The notes: generated by a model not told the origin, from the sequence alone. A DNA stretch of 64,000 nt from an uncultured Spirochaetaceae bacterium (GCA_902792795.1 CADBBB010000001.1:22760-86759), one strand, 5' to 3'. Counted from the stretch's first letter, positions 25,145 to 33,159 are shown. Numbers and translations are program-made.

Positions 25145-25720
25145 TTAATTCCTTATCTCAAAGCAGGGTGTAAACCATTCGGGATTCAGATAAAGGATGT
25201 CGTCAAGCGTGTATGTGCCGCGCTCAAGCAAAGTGTAAAGGTAGCGCGTGATGTAATGGTCTTGGTCGGGAAGCTCGCGGAACGGCCAAGTCCAGTTATA
25301 GTTTGTGTCGCGGCGCAATTCCTCTTCCAGCGAACCAAGCGGCTCCCCAGCGCTGGCGTAAAGTTCGTTGCACAAGTCAAAGTCAGTGCAAAAGCAAACG
25401 TCCCGCATGGTGTCGCTGTCTCCTGTGGGAGTTTCATAGTCGGAATCTTCCGGCGGCTCGTAGTCTAAATATGCGTCCACGGAATAGTTTTCGTAATAGG
25501 AATGGCCGGAAGCAATCAAAACGTCAAGGTCGCTCTTTACGCTTGCGAGCAATTTGTAAAGCTCATTTTCCTTTTGAATGATTCCGTCGTTGACCGCAAA
25601 AAACCGTTCCATCTTTTCTTGCGTCCATTGGAACTTGTCCGGCGCCCCGCAAGCCCAATGCCTTTCCACCCAATCGGAATGCCGCTTTTCAACTTTCCGC
25701 TGTTCCTTTTCAAACGCCAT
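25145..25720 (-). CDS. Unknown 191-aa protein, paralogue of the 24548-25120 product
   Basis: Third gene of an operon starting at 26652. The residues FQWTQEKMERFFAVNDGI, HSYYENYSVDAYLDYEP and GTYTLDDILYLNPEWF line up with the corresponding parts of the 190-aa neighbour, and both end 8-15 residues later. The two genes converge tail to tail, 24 bp apart. SD GGGAGAAA lies before the ATG. Function unknown; duplication of the gene inside one regulon suggests two versions of one role, for example a partner or effector pair. Confidence 0.78.
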   Translation of the reverse strand: MAFEKEQRKVEKRHSDWVERHWACGAPDKFQWTQEKMERFFAVNDGIIQKENELYKLLASVKSDLDVLIASGHSYYENYSVDAYLDYEPPEDSDYETPTGDSDTMRDVCFCTDFDLCNELYASAGEPLGSLEEELRRDTNYNWTWPFRELPDQDHYITRYLYTLLERGTYTLDDILYLNPEWFTPCFEIRN

Positions 25721-25737
25721 CCGCGTTTCTCCCGCCG

Positions 25738-26418
25738 TTACCCCAGGGCTTTTGAAAGTTGAGCGACGACATTCTCGATGTTCTTAAAGGTGCTGTAAGA
25801 TCTGGAAAATTGCAAAACCGTGATGTCGCCGATGTGGCCTTTTGCAAAGGTGTCCGTCTTTTCGTCTTGAACATATTCGCCCTTAAAGCTCCATTCTTTG
25901 AGCCACTCCAAGGCGGTCGCGCCCTCGCAAACTAGAATCTTGGGATGAACCAGGCCGACAACTTGCTTTGTCCAATTGCCAAAAACTTCGTAGGGAGCGA
26001 TGTTAAGTTTTCCGCGAATCTGCGTGAAAAGCTTTTTGAGGGCCGATTCGTCTTCCGTGGCCAAATAGCAAAAATTTGTCTTTACGCTTTTTGAAAGAAC
26101 GTCCAAACGGTTCAAGCCCTTGGGGCCAAAGACATATTGCCATTCATACTTAAGCTGGTAGTCTTGCGTGGCGTCAACGTATTCCATAATTTTGAGCGGC
26201 TCAAAAAAATGGCAAGGCGCGCCGTTGATGTTGAAATATCCCGCGCCGGGATTTATTCCAAGAAACATCACATGCGGCTTTTCAACCACAGGGCTGTACC
26301 ACAAGGAAGCGCCTCTATACAGCGCTTTGATTTCCCCGTCGGTTTCATAAAGCGCCGCAAGCTTTGCGTCAATTTGGCGCGCCTCTTCTTGCAGTTCCAA
26401 AAGCGTTGACATATCCAT
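25738..26418 (-). CDS. Uracil-DNA-glycosylase-fold-like protein
   Basis: 226 aa. HVMFLGINPGAGYFN (about residues 48-62) resembles the first UDG-superfamily motif (GxxPG). KILVCEGATALEWL sits where the central strand of that fold lies, and VLQFSRSYSTF sits where the HPS-type loop is expected, but the catalytic His is missing. Such divergent members may bind nucleotides or DNA without glycosylase activity. Second gene of the operon from promoter c, 15 bp after the glycine-zipper gene and 17 bp before the 191-aa gene. SD AAGGAG supports ATG 26418. Confidence 0.6.
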   Translation of the reverse strand: MDMSTLLELQEEARQIDAKLAALYETDGEIKALYRGASLWYSPVVEKPHVMFLGINPGAGYFNINGAPCHFFEPLKIMEYVDATQDYQLKYEWQYVFGPKGLNRLDVLSKSVKTNFCYLATEDESALKKLFTQIRGKLNIAPYEVFGNWTKQVVGLVHPKILVCEGATALEWLKEWSFKGEYVQDEKTDTFAKGHIGDITVLQFSRSYSTFKNIENVVAQLSKALG

Positions 26419-26433
26419 AAAAACTCCTTGGCT

Positions 26434-26652
26434 CTATTCGTCCAATTTTTCTTTTATCTTATTTGCGAGGAACAGGGAAGAGCCCACGACTGCGCCGGCT
26501 CCCGCTCCTATAGCAGTTCCCGCCACAGGAATAAAGCTGCCCACAATCGCTCCCACCGCCGTTGGCGCCGCGATAAAGGCTCCTACTTCCGCAACGCTCT
26601 GCTTGGCCTCTCTTCCGCCATCGGGAAGCATGTCAAAAATCGTTTCGCTCAT
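26434..26652 (-). CDS. Small glycine-zipper membrane protein (72 aa)
   Basis: An amphipathic N-terminus is followed by about 40 hydrophobic residues with regular Gly/Ala spacing (AVGAIVGSFIPVAGTAIGAG then AGAVVGSSLF) and a charged tail. Glycine zippers of this kind oligomerise in membranes. It heads the operon with the UDG-like and 191-aa genes. SD AAGGAG; promoter c with the shared palindrome. It could be a small membrane effector or anchor; nothing proves either. Confidence 0.75.
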   Translation of the reverse strand: MSETIFDMLPDGGREAKQSVAEVGAFIAAPTAVGAIVGSFIPVAGTAIGAGAGAVVGSSLFLANKIKEKLDE

Positions 26653-26701
26653 AATTTTTCTCCTTGCGTGTTAAACGCGCGTCTAATGTAACATAGGCGG
26701 T

Positions 26702-26718
26702 CTATCATTTCATGATAG
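26702..26718. promoter_or_regulatory. Palindromic operator c
   Basis: CTATCA-TTTCA-TGATAG, 10 bp upstream of a minus-strand TTACAT -10 (26686-26691) for the operon 26652-25145. It also overlaps the 3' end of the micro-gene at 26705-26818. Confidence 0.82.
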
Positions 26719-26818
26719 AGGGGGAATCTTTTTCCCCAATATTTTCCTCTTTGCTGATAAGTGAACCAACAAGAGAGCCGACCCCAATTCCAATTGCTGT
26801 ACAAACTATTATCAACAT
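26705..26818 (-). CDS. 37-aa glycine-zipper micro-protein
   Basis: Hydrophobic helix IIVCTAIGIGVGSLVGSLIS with a charged tail. SD GGAGGTGA lies 5 nt before the ATG, and the ATG is one base after the stop of the 62-aa gene upstream, so the two are coupled. The last codons run through operator c. Possible holin- or toxin-like peptide; no homologue recognised. Confidence 0.6.
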   Translation of the reverse strand: MLIIVCTAIGIGVGSLVGSLISKEENIGEKDSPSIMK

Positions 26819-26819
26819 A

Positions 26820-27008
26820 TTATTTCACCTCCAAAAATAAACCTATAATCTTATCTATAGGCAAGTGTTTTGAAACACACTTGTCATAAAGCTCAAAGGC
26901 CTTAAATAAATTTTCATTTATTATTTTTCCTTTTGGAGTTGATGTGAGTACAGCGCCCACTACCGCTCCGATTCCGCCAAAAACTAGTTTACAAGCCATT
27001 TTTTCCAT
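26820..27008 (-). CDS. Small hydrophobic protein (62 aa)
   Basis: N-terminal membrane segment LVFGGIGAVVGAVLTS with glycine-zipper spacing, then a soluble helical tail (ENLFKAFELYDKCVSKHLPI). SD GGAGG, ATG 27008. It is coupled to the 37-aa gene downstream. Function unknown. The nearby tiny zipper proteins suggest a family of membrane peptides. Confidence 0.65.
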   Translation of the reverse strand: MEKMACKLVFGGIGAVVGAVLTSTPKGKIINENLFKAFELYDKCVSKHLPIDKIIGLFLEVK

Positions 27009-27083
27009 AAGTCAAAACCTCCATGTTTTTATTAACTTTAGCCACCACTATTCTACGATTATTCCATCCAATTTGGTCAAAAC

Positions 27084-27494
27084 TCATGCGACTTTTTCTG
27101 AAAGATAGTTATTCATAAAAATATATGCATCAACCATATTGAAAATGTGTTTTGCCAGACACATTTTGAGGCATTCATCCGCTTTATTATTCTTTACAAA
27201 CTGAAAACCGCACAACGACAAAAGATGTTCCGCTTCTTCGATGGAACATTCGAGACCTATCATCAATTTTCGCGCATTGACGAGATTAGGAGAATTTTTT
27301 CCTGAAATATAATTAGACCAATTTTGCTTAGATATGTCAGCCTTTTTATACACATCCGTTGATATAAGATTCTTTTCCCGCATTAAAAATCTTATATAAT
27401 CAGCTATTTCATTTTTATTACAGAACAACTCGCTGTTAAAAAAGCAATCTGAGATAGAATATGAATTTTTAGAATAGATTTTGTTTGAAGACAT
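27084..27494 (-). CDS. HTH (XRE-like) domain protein
   Basis: 136-aa AT-rich gene. Residues about 30-95 resemble an XRE-type helix-turn-helix (LMREKNLISTDVYKKADISK, then NWSNYISGKNSPNLVNARKL). The C-terminus (FNMVDAYIFMNNYLSEKV) is unassigned. ATG 27494 is preceded by GAGG at 9 nt; the longer start at 27509 provides that SD. The transcript has a leader of about 165 nt rich in hairpins. It may regulate the neighbouring PARIS-like genes, or be a relic regulator of the AT-rich block. Confidence 0.65.
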   Translation of the reverse strand: MSSNKIYSKNSYSISDCFFNSELFCNKNEIADYIRFLMREKNLISTDVYKKADISKQNWSNYISGKNSPNLVNARKLMIGLECSIEEAEHLLSLCGFQFVKNNKADECLKMCLAKHIFNMVDAYIFMNNYLSEKVA

Positions 27495-27519
27495 AGACAA
27501 TAACCTCATAAAAACTTAC

Positions 27520-27703
27520 AAACCCTCTGGTCTTTTTGCAAAAAGGCCATCTACAGAGAATCTGTTTTGATAGTTTTTAATATTTGTGGAGATTTTCACA
27601 AAATCGCCACAACCAACTGGTTATTGTCTTGAATGAATAAATTCAAGTGCTACAACCTTGTAGCAATATTAAATATATAAGGGTTTAAATAAAAAGTCAA
27701 GAA
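27520..27703 (-). promoter_or_regulatory. Promoter and hairpin-rich leader of the HTH gene
   Basis: Minus-strand TTGACT, 17-bp spacer, TATATT (about 27674-27702). The leader contains TGCTACAA-GG-TTGTAGCA, CTTGAAT-N6-ATTCAAG, GATTTT-GTG-AAAATC and CTTTTTGCAAAAAG, four inverted repeats in about 140 nt. I see no ORF in this stretch. Confidence 0.6.
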
Positions 27704-27719
27704 AAATATTATTATTTTT

Positions 27720-27744
27720 TCAAAAAAGTCAAATCTGATTTGAC
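27720..27744 (-). terminator. Terminator of the PARIS-like pair
   Basis: Minus-strand GTCAAAT-CAG-ATTTGAC (27728-27744) followed by TTTTTT, immediately after the DUF4435 stop codon. Confidence 0.85.
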
Positions 27745-28791
27745 TCACTGCATAATTATATACATTAAAAAACTATAGACTTTAGAATCTTTATATTCAT
27801 CAAGTTCCGTATTACAAATAATTTCATCGCACATTTTATCCTCAACTCGTCTGATAACATCACTACGCTGTCCTGGTCCAGTTTTGTCACAATGCACAAC
27901 ACCAAAATTATCTGTATCTGATTTTTTTAGAACATAATAGCAAGCTAAAATCCCCATTAAATCGTGACCTCTACAATAAATCCATTCTTTATTATGAAAA
28001 TCTGTAGGCAGTTTCAACAAATCAATGGCTGACTTATTTCCTCTTGGAATATCAATCAAAATTTGCTTGAGATTTATATCTTCATTTTGAATATACTTTT
28101 CATATTTAATTGGCTGTCCTTCTGGAAATACTGTTTTAAAACTTAAACCTAGATTATGCAATGAATTTTCTTTTCTGATATAACCAAGTTTACAAGCACA
28201 TGTGATTGCAAAATATAAATCATTCAGATACGTTGTTTCAGAAAAATAATTTTTACATATATTCTCAACTGTTTTTTTATCAAACATAAAAGACATTGTT
28301 TCTATATCATTAGAATCTGTACTTATAATTCTTCTTTCCTTTATAATATCTATATCTTTGAGTTTAGTCTCTTTTTCAATTCCATATTGTTGGATAGAAA
28401 CATTATCATCATCAAAATCTTTATCCACAATACCATAGAATTTTTGCTGTAATTGCTCCAAACAATTTTTTTCATCAAGAAATCGCTTTTTTATAATAAT
28501 TATTATGGCTTCCTTTACATAAACACATCCATGATTTCCTAAGTAGAATTGTCTCCCTTTTTTTTCTAACTTATCATATCTTTTATATTTGTTAGGATAG
28601 CCTTCTAATGTATGTATTTTTAACTGTTTGCTTGTGTCATATTTTTCTATACAGCGACTAAAAAATCTCTCATCGTTTTTTCCTTCCACTAAAAGAACTT
28701 TTCCGGGACCTTTTCTTAAAAATTCTTTAGCAGTAAGGGCATTTTCTGAAAATTTCGGGATATCGGATTTATGAATTAAAGTATTTCTCAT
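27745..28791 (-). CDS. DUF4435 TOPRIM-like nuclease, AriB-type (PARIS-like)
   Basis: 348-aa protein with a TOPRIM-like core: VLLVEGKNDERFF (Glu near residue 37), FYGIVDKDFDDD (acidic strand end) and the DUF4435 hallmark STDSNDIETMSF. In the phage anti-restriction-induced system (PARIS) such a protein (AriB) is released by its ATPase partner and cleaves host tRNA to abort infection. The gene overlaps the ATPase gene by 23 bp and is followed by a terminator, forming a compact two-gene unit. AT-rich relative to the flanks. Assignment as PARIS, rather than a related AAA/DUF4435 pair, is probable but not certain. Confidence 0.8.
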   Translation of the reverse strand: MRNTLIHKSDIPKFSENALTAKEFLRKGPGKVLLVEGKNDERFFSRCIEKYDTSKQLKIHTLEGYPNKYKRYDKLEKKGRQFYLGNHGCVYVKEAIIIIIKKRFLDEKNCLEQLQQKFYGIVDKDFDDDNVSIQQYGIEKETKLKDIDIIKERRIISTDSNDIETMSFMFDKKTVENICKNYFSETTYLNDLYFAITCACKLGYIRKENSLHNLGLSFKTVFPEGQPIKYEKYIQNEDINLKQILIDIPRGNKSAIDLLKLPTDFHNKEWIYCRGHDLMGILACYYVLKKSDTDNFGVVHCDKTGPGQRSDVIRRVEDKMCDEIICNTELDEYKDSKVYSFLMYIIMQ

Positions 28792-29812
28792 CTTTATACC
28801 TGGAACTTCTTATAGGTGACATAAGCCCCCAATATTCATCAATAACATTTGGAGAATGTGTCGCGATAATAGCTTGATAATTATATTCATTGCAAATTTC
28901 CATAATTGCGGGTACTAATTGTTTTTGCCACTCAACATGCAATGATGTTTCTGGCTCATCGATAAAAAACACAGAATTTTCACTGGTCAAAAAAATCAAC
29001 TCTAAGAAAAGGCATATAACATTCTTCTCTCCAGAAGATAGCATGTCTAGTGAAACATAGGGGTCATTGGCATATACTTTTTCTAGGCAAATACCAAATC
29101 CGTCATTAGAATCCACTAATCTCACCTTTTTATATAACAACCCCATTCTATTGTTGATAATATCATCAAAAAGCTTGAACGATCCATTCCATGAATCTTG
29201 GGAAATTTTCTTTATTAATTCTGTTAATCCATCCTTATATGGGACTGTAAAAGTGAATTCTGGATGTGGTTTATTTGTGCCAGAATACTTTTTTATAAAA
29301 GACTCCATACTTTTTTTTAAACTCATAATTCTAGAAGTTGGATATTCAATTTTAATTTCTTTTCTATCCGACATTCTATTGAAATCTTTATTCGCATAAA
29401 CAGAGTGAATATCTATTTTATTCGCTAATTTTTTTTGAAGGCTTTGATATGAGTCTAAATTAATATTATAAAAAAAATAATCTTTATAGTTAAATGTATA
29501 TACTAATTCATCTTCATCAACATCAACAATCTTAAATGAAAGGAATCTATTTTTTTCTGCTAAATCAAATTTAAAAGTTACATCTAGAAATGAGTCATTT
29601 TCAAAAGTAATTATTACTCTTGAAAATTTTATATCAAATAGTTTTGACAAATCACAAGAAAGTATCGCAGAAACTAATTTTATTATTGATGTTTTTCCAA
29701 CTCCATTAAAACCGTATAGAATTGTAATTTTTTCATTTGGATATAACTCTATATCAAAATTATTCTGTTCTAGCCCAAAAAGATTCTCGATTTTTATATT
29801 CTTAAGTTTCAT
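28769..29812 (-). CDS. AAA_15/OLD-like ATPase, AriA-type (PARIS-like)
   Basis: 347-aa SMC/ABC-type ATPase. It has Walker A GFNGVGKTS (residues 34-42), signature LSSGEKNVICLF, Walker B VFFIDEPETSLH and the switch His in IATHSPNVID. The layout matches the AAA_15 ATPases of two-gene abortive-infection systems, in which the ATPase senses a phage protein and holds the nuclease inactive. Directly upstream of the DUF4435 gene with a 23-bp overlap. Promoter TTGACT-17-TATAAT at 29832-29860. Confidence 0.85.
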   Translation of the reverse strand: MKLKNIKIENLFGLEQNNFDIELYPNEKITILYGFNGVGKTSIIKLVSAILSCDLSKLFDIKFSRVIITFENDSFLDVTFKFDLAEKNRFLSFKIVDVDEDELVYTFNYKDYFFYNINLDSYQSLQKKLANKIDIHSVYANKDFNRMSDRKEIKIEYPTSRIMSLKKSMESFIKKYSGTNKPHPEFTFTVPYKDGLTELIKKISQDSWNGSFKLFDDIINNRMGLLYKKVRLVDSNDGFGICLEKVYANDPYVSLDMLSSGEKNVICLFLELIFLTSENSVFFIDEPETSLHVEWQKQLVPAIMEICNEYNYQAIIATHSPNVIDEYWGLMSPIRSSRYKDEKYFNS

Positions 29813-29831
29813 ATATCCATTACCTTTTTTT

Positions 29832-29860
29832 ATTATAATCCTGATTTATTTGAGAGTCAA
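29832..29860 (-). promoter_or_regulatory. Promoter of the PARIS-like pair
   Basis: Minus-strand TTGACT (29855-29860), 17-bp spacer, TATAAT (29832-29837), 19 nt before the ATPase ATG. It lacks the shared palindrome. Confidence 0.75.
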
Positions 29861-29970
29861 ACAAAAAATAGTATATCAAGAAAAGGTTTGTTTTGGTCAA
29901 AATGGATTTGATTTTTTTAATTATAAGATATTTTTGCCTATGCAATATTCAAATCTTTTATGAACCAAAA

Positions 29971-30189
29971 TCATAAAAAAGGTTTTTTGGTCATAACTAA
30001 GCACTCGTATGCTTCTTTTTTTCCATACTTCCATGAAAGCAAAAAAAATGTTGTTGCATTTTCCCATTGATGGTGAAAGAAGGAACAAGCTCCCAATCTA
30101 TGCAAATAATCAGCCCATTCTTTCTCGTTAATTTTTAGTTCACCATACATTCTTTCTAAGTCTTCATTGAGTTTCACATTATAGCACAA
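29971..30189 (-). CDS. Small unknown protein (72 aa)
   Basis: AT-rich gene, TTG start at 30189 supported by AAGGAGG five nt upstream. The sequence (WADYLHRLGACSFFHHQWEN, ATTFFLLSWKYGKKEAYECL) looks like a single TPR/Sel1-type helical pair. A promoter TTGACA-16-TATCCT lies at 30218-30239. A hairpin (30191-30218) covers the ribosome-binding site. Function unknown; it sits between the PARIS-like pair and the next UDG-like gene. Confidence 0.6.
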   Translation of the reverse strand: MCYNVKLNEDLERMYGELKINEKEWADYLHRLGACSFFHHQWENATTFFLLSWKYGKKEAYECLVMTKKPFL

Positions 30190-30190
30190 A

Positions 30191-30218
30191 GTATCCTCCT
30201 TGCTTTTAACAAGGATAC
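30191..30218 (-). promoter_or_regulatory. Hairpin sequestering a ribosome-binding site
   Basis: Minus-strand GTATCCTTG, loop TTAAAAG, then CAAGGAGGATAC, in which GGA is duplicated relative to a perfect arm. The second arm contains the AAGGAGG SD of the 72-aa gene, so folding would block translation. It could equally be a DNA operator overlapping the -10. Confidence 0.45.
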
Positions 30219-30255
30219 ATATTTACAAGGAAATGTCAAGTTTTTTATTATTAAG

Positions 30256-30966
30256 TTATAATTTACAAAAGAAATTATTTTTCCAATATCTATAAATGTT
30301 TATTAATTTTGAACAATAATCATCTTCAGTATATATGCCAGCACTAGGACATGATGAACACCCAGGATGATAGTAGTTTATAAAAAGTTTTTCTTCATTG
30401 TGCGAGAAAGCAATACTATTTATTTTATCTTTTTTTAAATTATAACACACTGGAGATGAAATATCATCATAAAGCCTTTCTATTTGGCTACAATTTATAA
30501 TGACATCTGGATTTATTTCTTTTATTTGCTCAATCAAAACTTTCCTATGATTGGTATAACTCCCTTCAATTCGGATTCTTTTCGCACGCTCTTTTCCTCC
30601 ATTTTTGTTTACATTTATAAATGCTATTTTTAAAAGAACGTTTTCGTGGTTTTTTCCCATTGTAGCATCTTCATTCAGTTGCTGTGGCAAATAATCGTAA
30701 TTATACAAAATTCCATATGTCGTTAATATTATTTTTTTATATGTACTTTTCCAGCATTTATAGACAGTTACATCTTGATGAAACTCTCTATGATTTCTAT
30801 CTTCATTCGGATTTTTCTCATTTCCTTCTTTTAAAATCCAAAGTATTTTTGGCTTTGTTTCAAGATAGCATTCGATATCTATTATTCCATCAAAAATTAT
30901 TGGAGAACCCCATTCCAGTCGAATTTTATTATCAAATTCTTTTATATCTTTCATGTTCTTAAACAT
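30256..30966 (-). CDS. Unknown protein, possible UDG-like fold (second in island)
   Basis: About 236 aa, AT-rich. KPKILWILKEGNEKNPNEDR and the late FINYYHPGCSSCPSAGIY recall the first and last motifs of uracil-DNA-glycosylase-fold proteins (an HP near the end). NPDVIINCSQIERLY may be the middle strand. The similarity is weak. The start is uncertain: ATG 30966 or ATG 30954, neither with a clear SD; the frame opens at a TTG at 30996. No neighbour overlaps it. Confidence 0.5.
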   Translation of the reverse strand: MFKNMKDIKEFDNKIRLEWGSPIIFDGIIDIECYLETKPKILWILKEGNEKNPNEDRNHREFHQDVTVYKCWKSTYKKIILTTYGILYNYDYLPQQLNEDATMGKNHENVLLKIAFINVNKNGGKERAKRIRIEGSYTNHRKVLIEQIKEINPDVIINCSQIERLYDDISSPVCYNLKKDKINSIAFSHNEEKLFINYYHPGCSSCPSAGIYTEDDYCSKLINIYRYWKNNFFCKL

Positions 30967-31062
30967 ATTGCAACTCGCCCGAAACAATGTTTTCAAAACA
31001 TATAAGTATATTAATTGTTGTTAATTTTTCATATTATTATATCATAAGATTCTAGCCTTACA

Positions 31063-31839
31063 TTAAATATCCCATTCCGTATTATTATCCAACAATTTTT
31101 TCTGCACTGTTGCAACATCAGACAACGCCTTGAATGGACTCTGAGCGGCAAGAGAATTTATACTGTTGAGAGACATCGTAAGCATTTCCATATTATTGTT
31201 TTTTAGGGCAGCATCCACCACTTCAAATTGCTTGGCAAAAATAGCGCTTCGTTCATCAAATGTTTTTTCAAGGTATGTTTTTATGGCTTCGCTGATAACC
31301 TTAATTTTTTCTATGGCCACTTCTTTCTGAGCGTTTATTTCAACTCTCTTAGTTTCTTGTTCTTCCGCATATTTTATGGTTTCGTTAGCAACAATTCGCA
31401 ATGTAGAGAATGCTTTCAAAACCGCCTCTGGATTATCGAGATTTCTTAGTGCATTGGCGTTTGCATCAAATAGAGCATTCAAGCTGTCTTCAAAAAATGT
31501 ATCCTCACTTTCTGTTATTGGCCCTGTCTCAACTACATCGACATTAACTTGATCTACATCTTCAGATGGATTTTCACTTAGACTGTTTTTTATACTTCCA
31601 ACGCTGCTTGCAATTTGTGTTATATTATTGTCATAAATGTCTTTGACCTTACCTGCCAATTCAAAAGCGTCAGTAATCTTTAATTCACCATTTATTACAG
31701 CTTTTCCTTCTTTAGATTCAACCAAATCTTTGCCTTTGTCAAAAATTTCTTTTCCATGATTAAAAATTTGAGAACCATGATCTGTTATAATTCCGCCTTT
31801 GTCTTTTATTACATCGAGAATTTTTTTAATCTTAGGCAT
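31063..31839 (-). CDS. Coiled-coil protein, third gene of zinc-finger/coiled-coil operon
   Basis: 258-aa soluble, helical protein. The N-terminus has heptad-like repeats (GSQIFNHGKEIFDKGKDLVE), the middle an acidic linker, and the C-terminal half a long charged helix (QETKRVEINAQKEVAIEKIK). Its ATG follows the stop of the 432-aa partner by one base, so expression is tightly coupled. The N-terminus resembles the partner's first 100 residues in style, suggesting that the two coil together. No known family. Confidence 0.7.
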   Translation of the reverse strand: MPKIKKILDVIKDKGGIITDHGSQIFNHGKEIFDKGKDLVESKEGKAVINGELKITDAFELAGKVKDIYDNNITQIASSVGSIKNSLSENPSEDVDQVNVDVVETGPITESEDTFFEDSLNALFDANANALRNLDNPEAVLKAFSTLRIVANETIKYAEEQETKRVEINAQKEVAIEKIKVISEAIKTYLEKTFDERSAIFAKQFEVVDAALKNNNMEMLTMSLNSINSLAAQSPFKALSDVATVQKKLLDNNTEWDI

Positions 31840-31840
31840 T

Positions 31841-33139
31841 TTACAACTCCGAATTTAACACTTTTTCTGTTTTAGCTGCAACAATGTTTACTTGCTCGTT
31901 TAAGTTGCCATCATTATCAAGAATTGGCACTTGAGCCAATTCACTCATTGACTTTATCATAATAGCGGATTGCTGAAATATCTTGGTGTGCTCTACATTG
32001 GTGGCGTCGAAAGATTCAACAATATCTCCTAGTTTTTGAAGCGACTCCAAAGATTTGGATTCTAATTGCTGTGTCAAACCTTGCAATTCAAGAACTCTTT
32101 GTTTTATCCCTCCTATTACTATCCAACTTGCTTTTACCTGTTCCGCCCATTCTTGAACTTCGGCTAAATACTTTGTTGCCTCTGTATTTTTTCTTGCATA
32201 AAAAGCAGAAGCGAGTGTGCCAACAGCTATAATTGCAACGCTTGTTGTTGCAGCTGTTGTAATGGCCGCTAAAGTAGCAGCCCCAGCGGCCATTCCTCCG
32301 CCGCCTGCGGCAAGAGAGCCACCACCCAACCATGCCAAAACAGCGTTTGTTGCGGCAGCTCCAGATAAACTACTTATAGCGGTTCCTGTAGAAGCAGTGG
32401 CAAAAGCTGTTACTGCCGAAGTAACCAATGGTCCTGTTCCAGCTAATGCAATTGCCGCAAAACCTCCGCCTACAGCAGCGACTTTCAAAGCATCAGACGC
32501 TTTCATATCCACTTTTTTCATTTCTTGTATTTCATCATAAGAAATATCAATTTCTTTCAAAAAATCATATTCCTTGGATTTTGCTTTTTGATTAAGTTTG
32601 TCCAAATACGATAAAAATTTGCCTACAGTATTATGCAGAGCTTCCAAACGGAGTTTGCCAAAATCTTCCAGAGTTTCGTTCAAATCATCTCTAACACTTT
32701 CGTTTGTCGATTCAATTTCTGCTTTGAGTTTATTCGCTTCTTCTTTTGTCGCAATAGCTTGCTTTCTATTTGTTATAGCAGAAATTCCTGTAATAACTTT
32801 CAATCCTTTTAGAGTAGTCTTGCCTATGGCTGTAGACACTTCCGTTGTCTTATTCCAAACAGCCAATACATCTTCATTACTGGCTATTTTATTAAAACGA
32901 TTTCCAACAACTTCTACAATTCCATTCCCTTTATCAAGAATGCCTTTTACTTGTTTATTTTCTTGCAAAGAGTTTATATATTTTCCCGCTTTTACAATTG
33001 TTTGATTTTTGATTTCATCCGCTTTGTGAATAATTTTATTTACAGATTCTGACTCTTTTATTTCATTGACCTTGTTTCGTACAGATTTTGCTGTTCCGAT
33101 AGCGCTTTCTTTTATTTTATCAAAATTGAATACAGCCAT
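31841..33139 (-). CDS. Coiled-coil protein with central Gly/Ala membrane-type segment
   Basis: 432 aa. Residues 1-205 are charged helix (KIKESAIGTAKSVRNKVNEI; SVRDDLNETLEDFGKLRLEA). Residues about 210-310 form a Gly/Ala-rich hydrophobic stretch with NAVLAWLGGGSLAAGGGGMA near residue 265. The remainder is again coiled coil. A hydrophobic hairpin between coils is a pattern seen in membrane-inserting effectors, but no function is proven. It is the middle gene of the three-gene operon 33411-31063. AT-rich. Confidence 0.72.
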   Translation of the reverse strand: MAVFNFDKIKESAIGTAKSVRNKVNEIKESESVNKIIHKADEIKNQTIVKAGKYINSLQENKQVKGILDKGNGIVEVVGNRFNKIASNEDVLAVWNKTTEVSTAIGKTTLKGLKVITGISAITNRKQAIATKEEANKLKAEIESTNESVRDDLNETLEDFGKLRLEALHNTVGKFLSYLDKLNQKAKSKEYDFLKEIDISYDEIQEMKKVDMKASDALKVAAVGGGFAAIALAGTGPLVTSAVTAFATASTGTAISSLSGAAATNAVLAWLGGGSLAAGGGGMAAGAATLAAITTAATTSVAIIAVGTLASAFYARKNTEATKYLAEVQEWAEQVKASWIVIGGIKQRVLELQGLTQQLESKSLESLQKLGDIVESFDATNVEHTKIFQQSAIMIKSMSELAQVPILDNDGNLNEQVNIVAAKTEKVLNSEL

Positions 33140-33159
33140 AACTATATACCTTTTTTAAT

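Noticed and set aside
27620..27680. Possible CRISPR-like or type III toxin-antitoxin repeat array
   Set aside because: The palindromes differ from each other and are not regularly spaced direct repeats.
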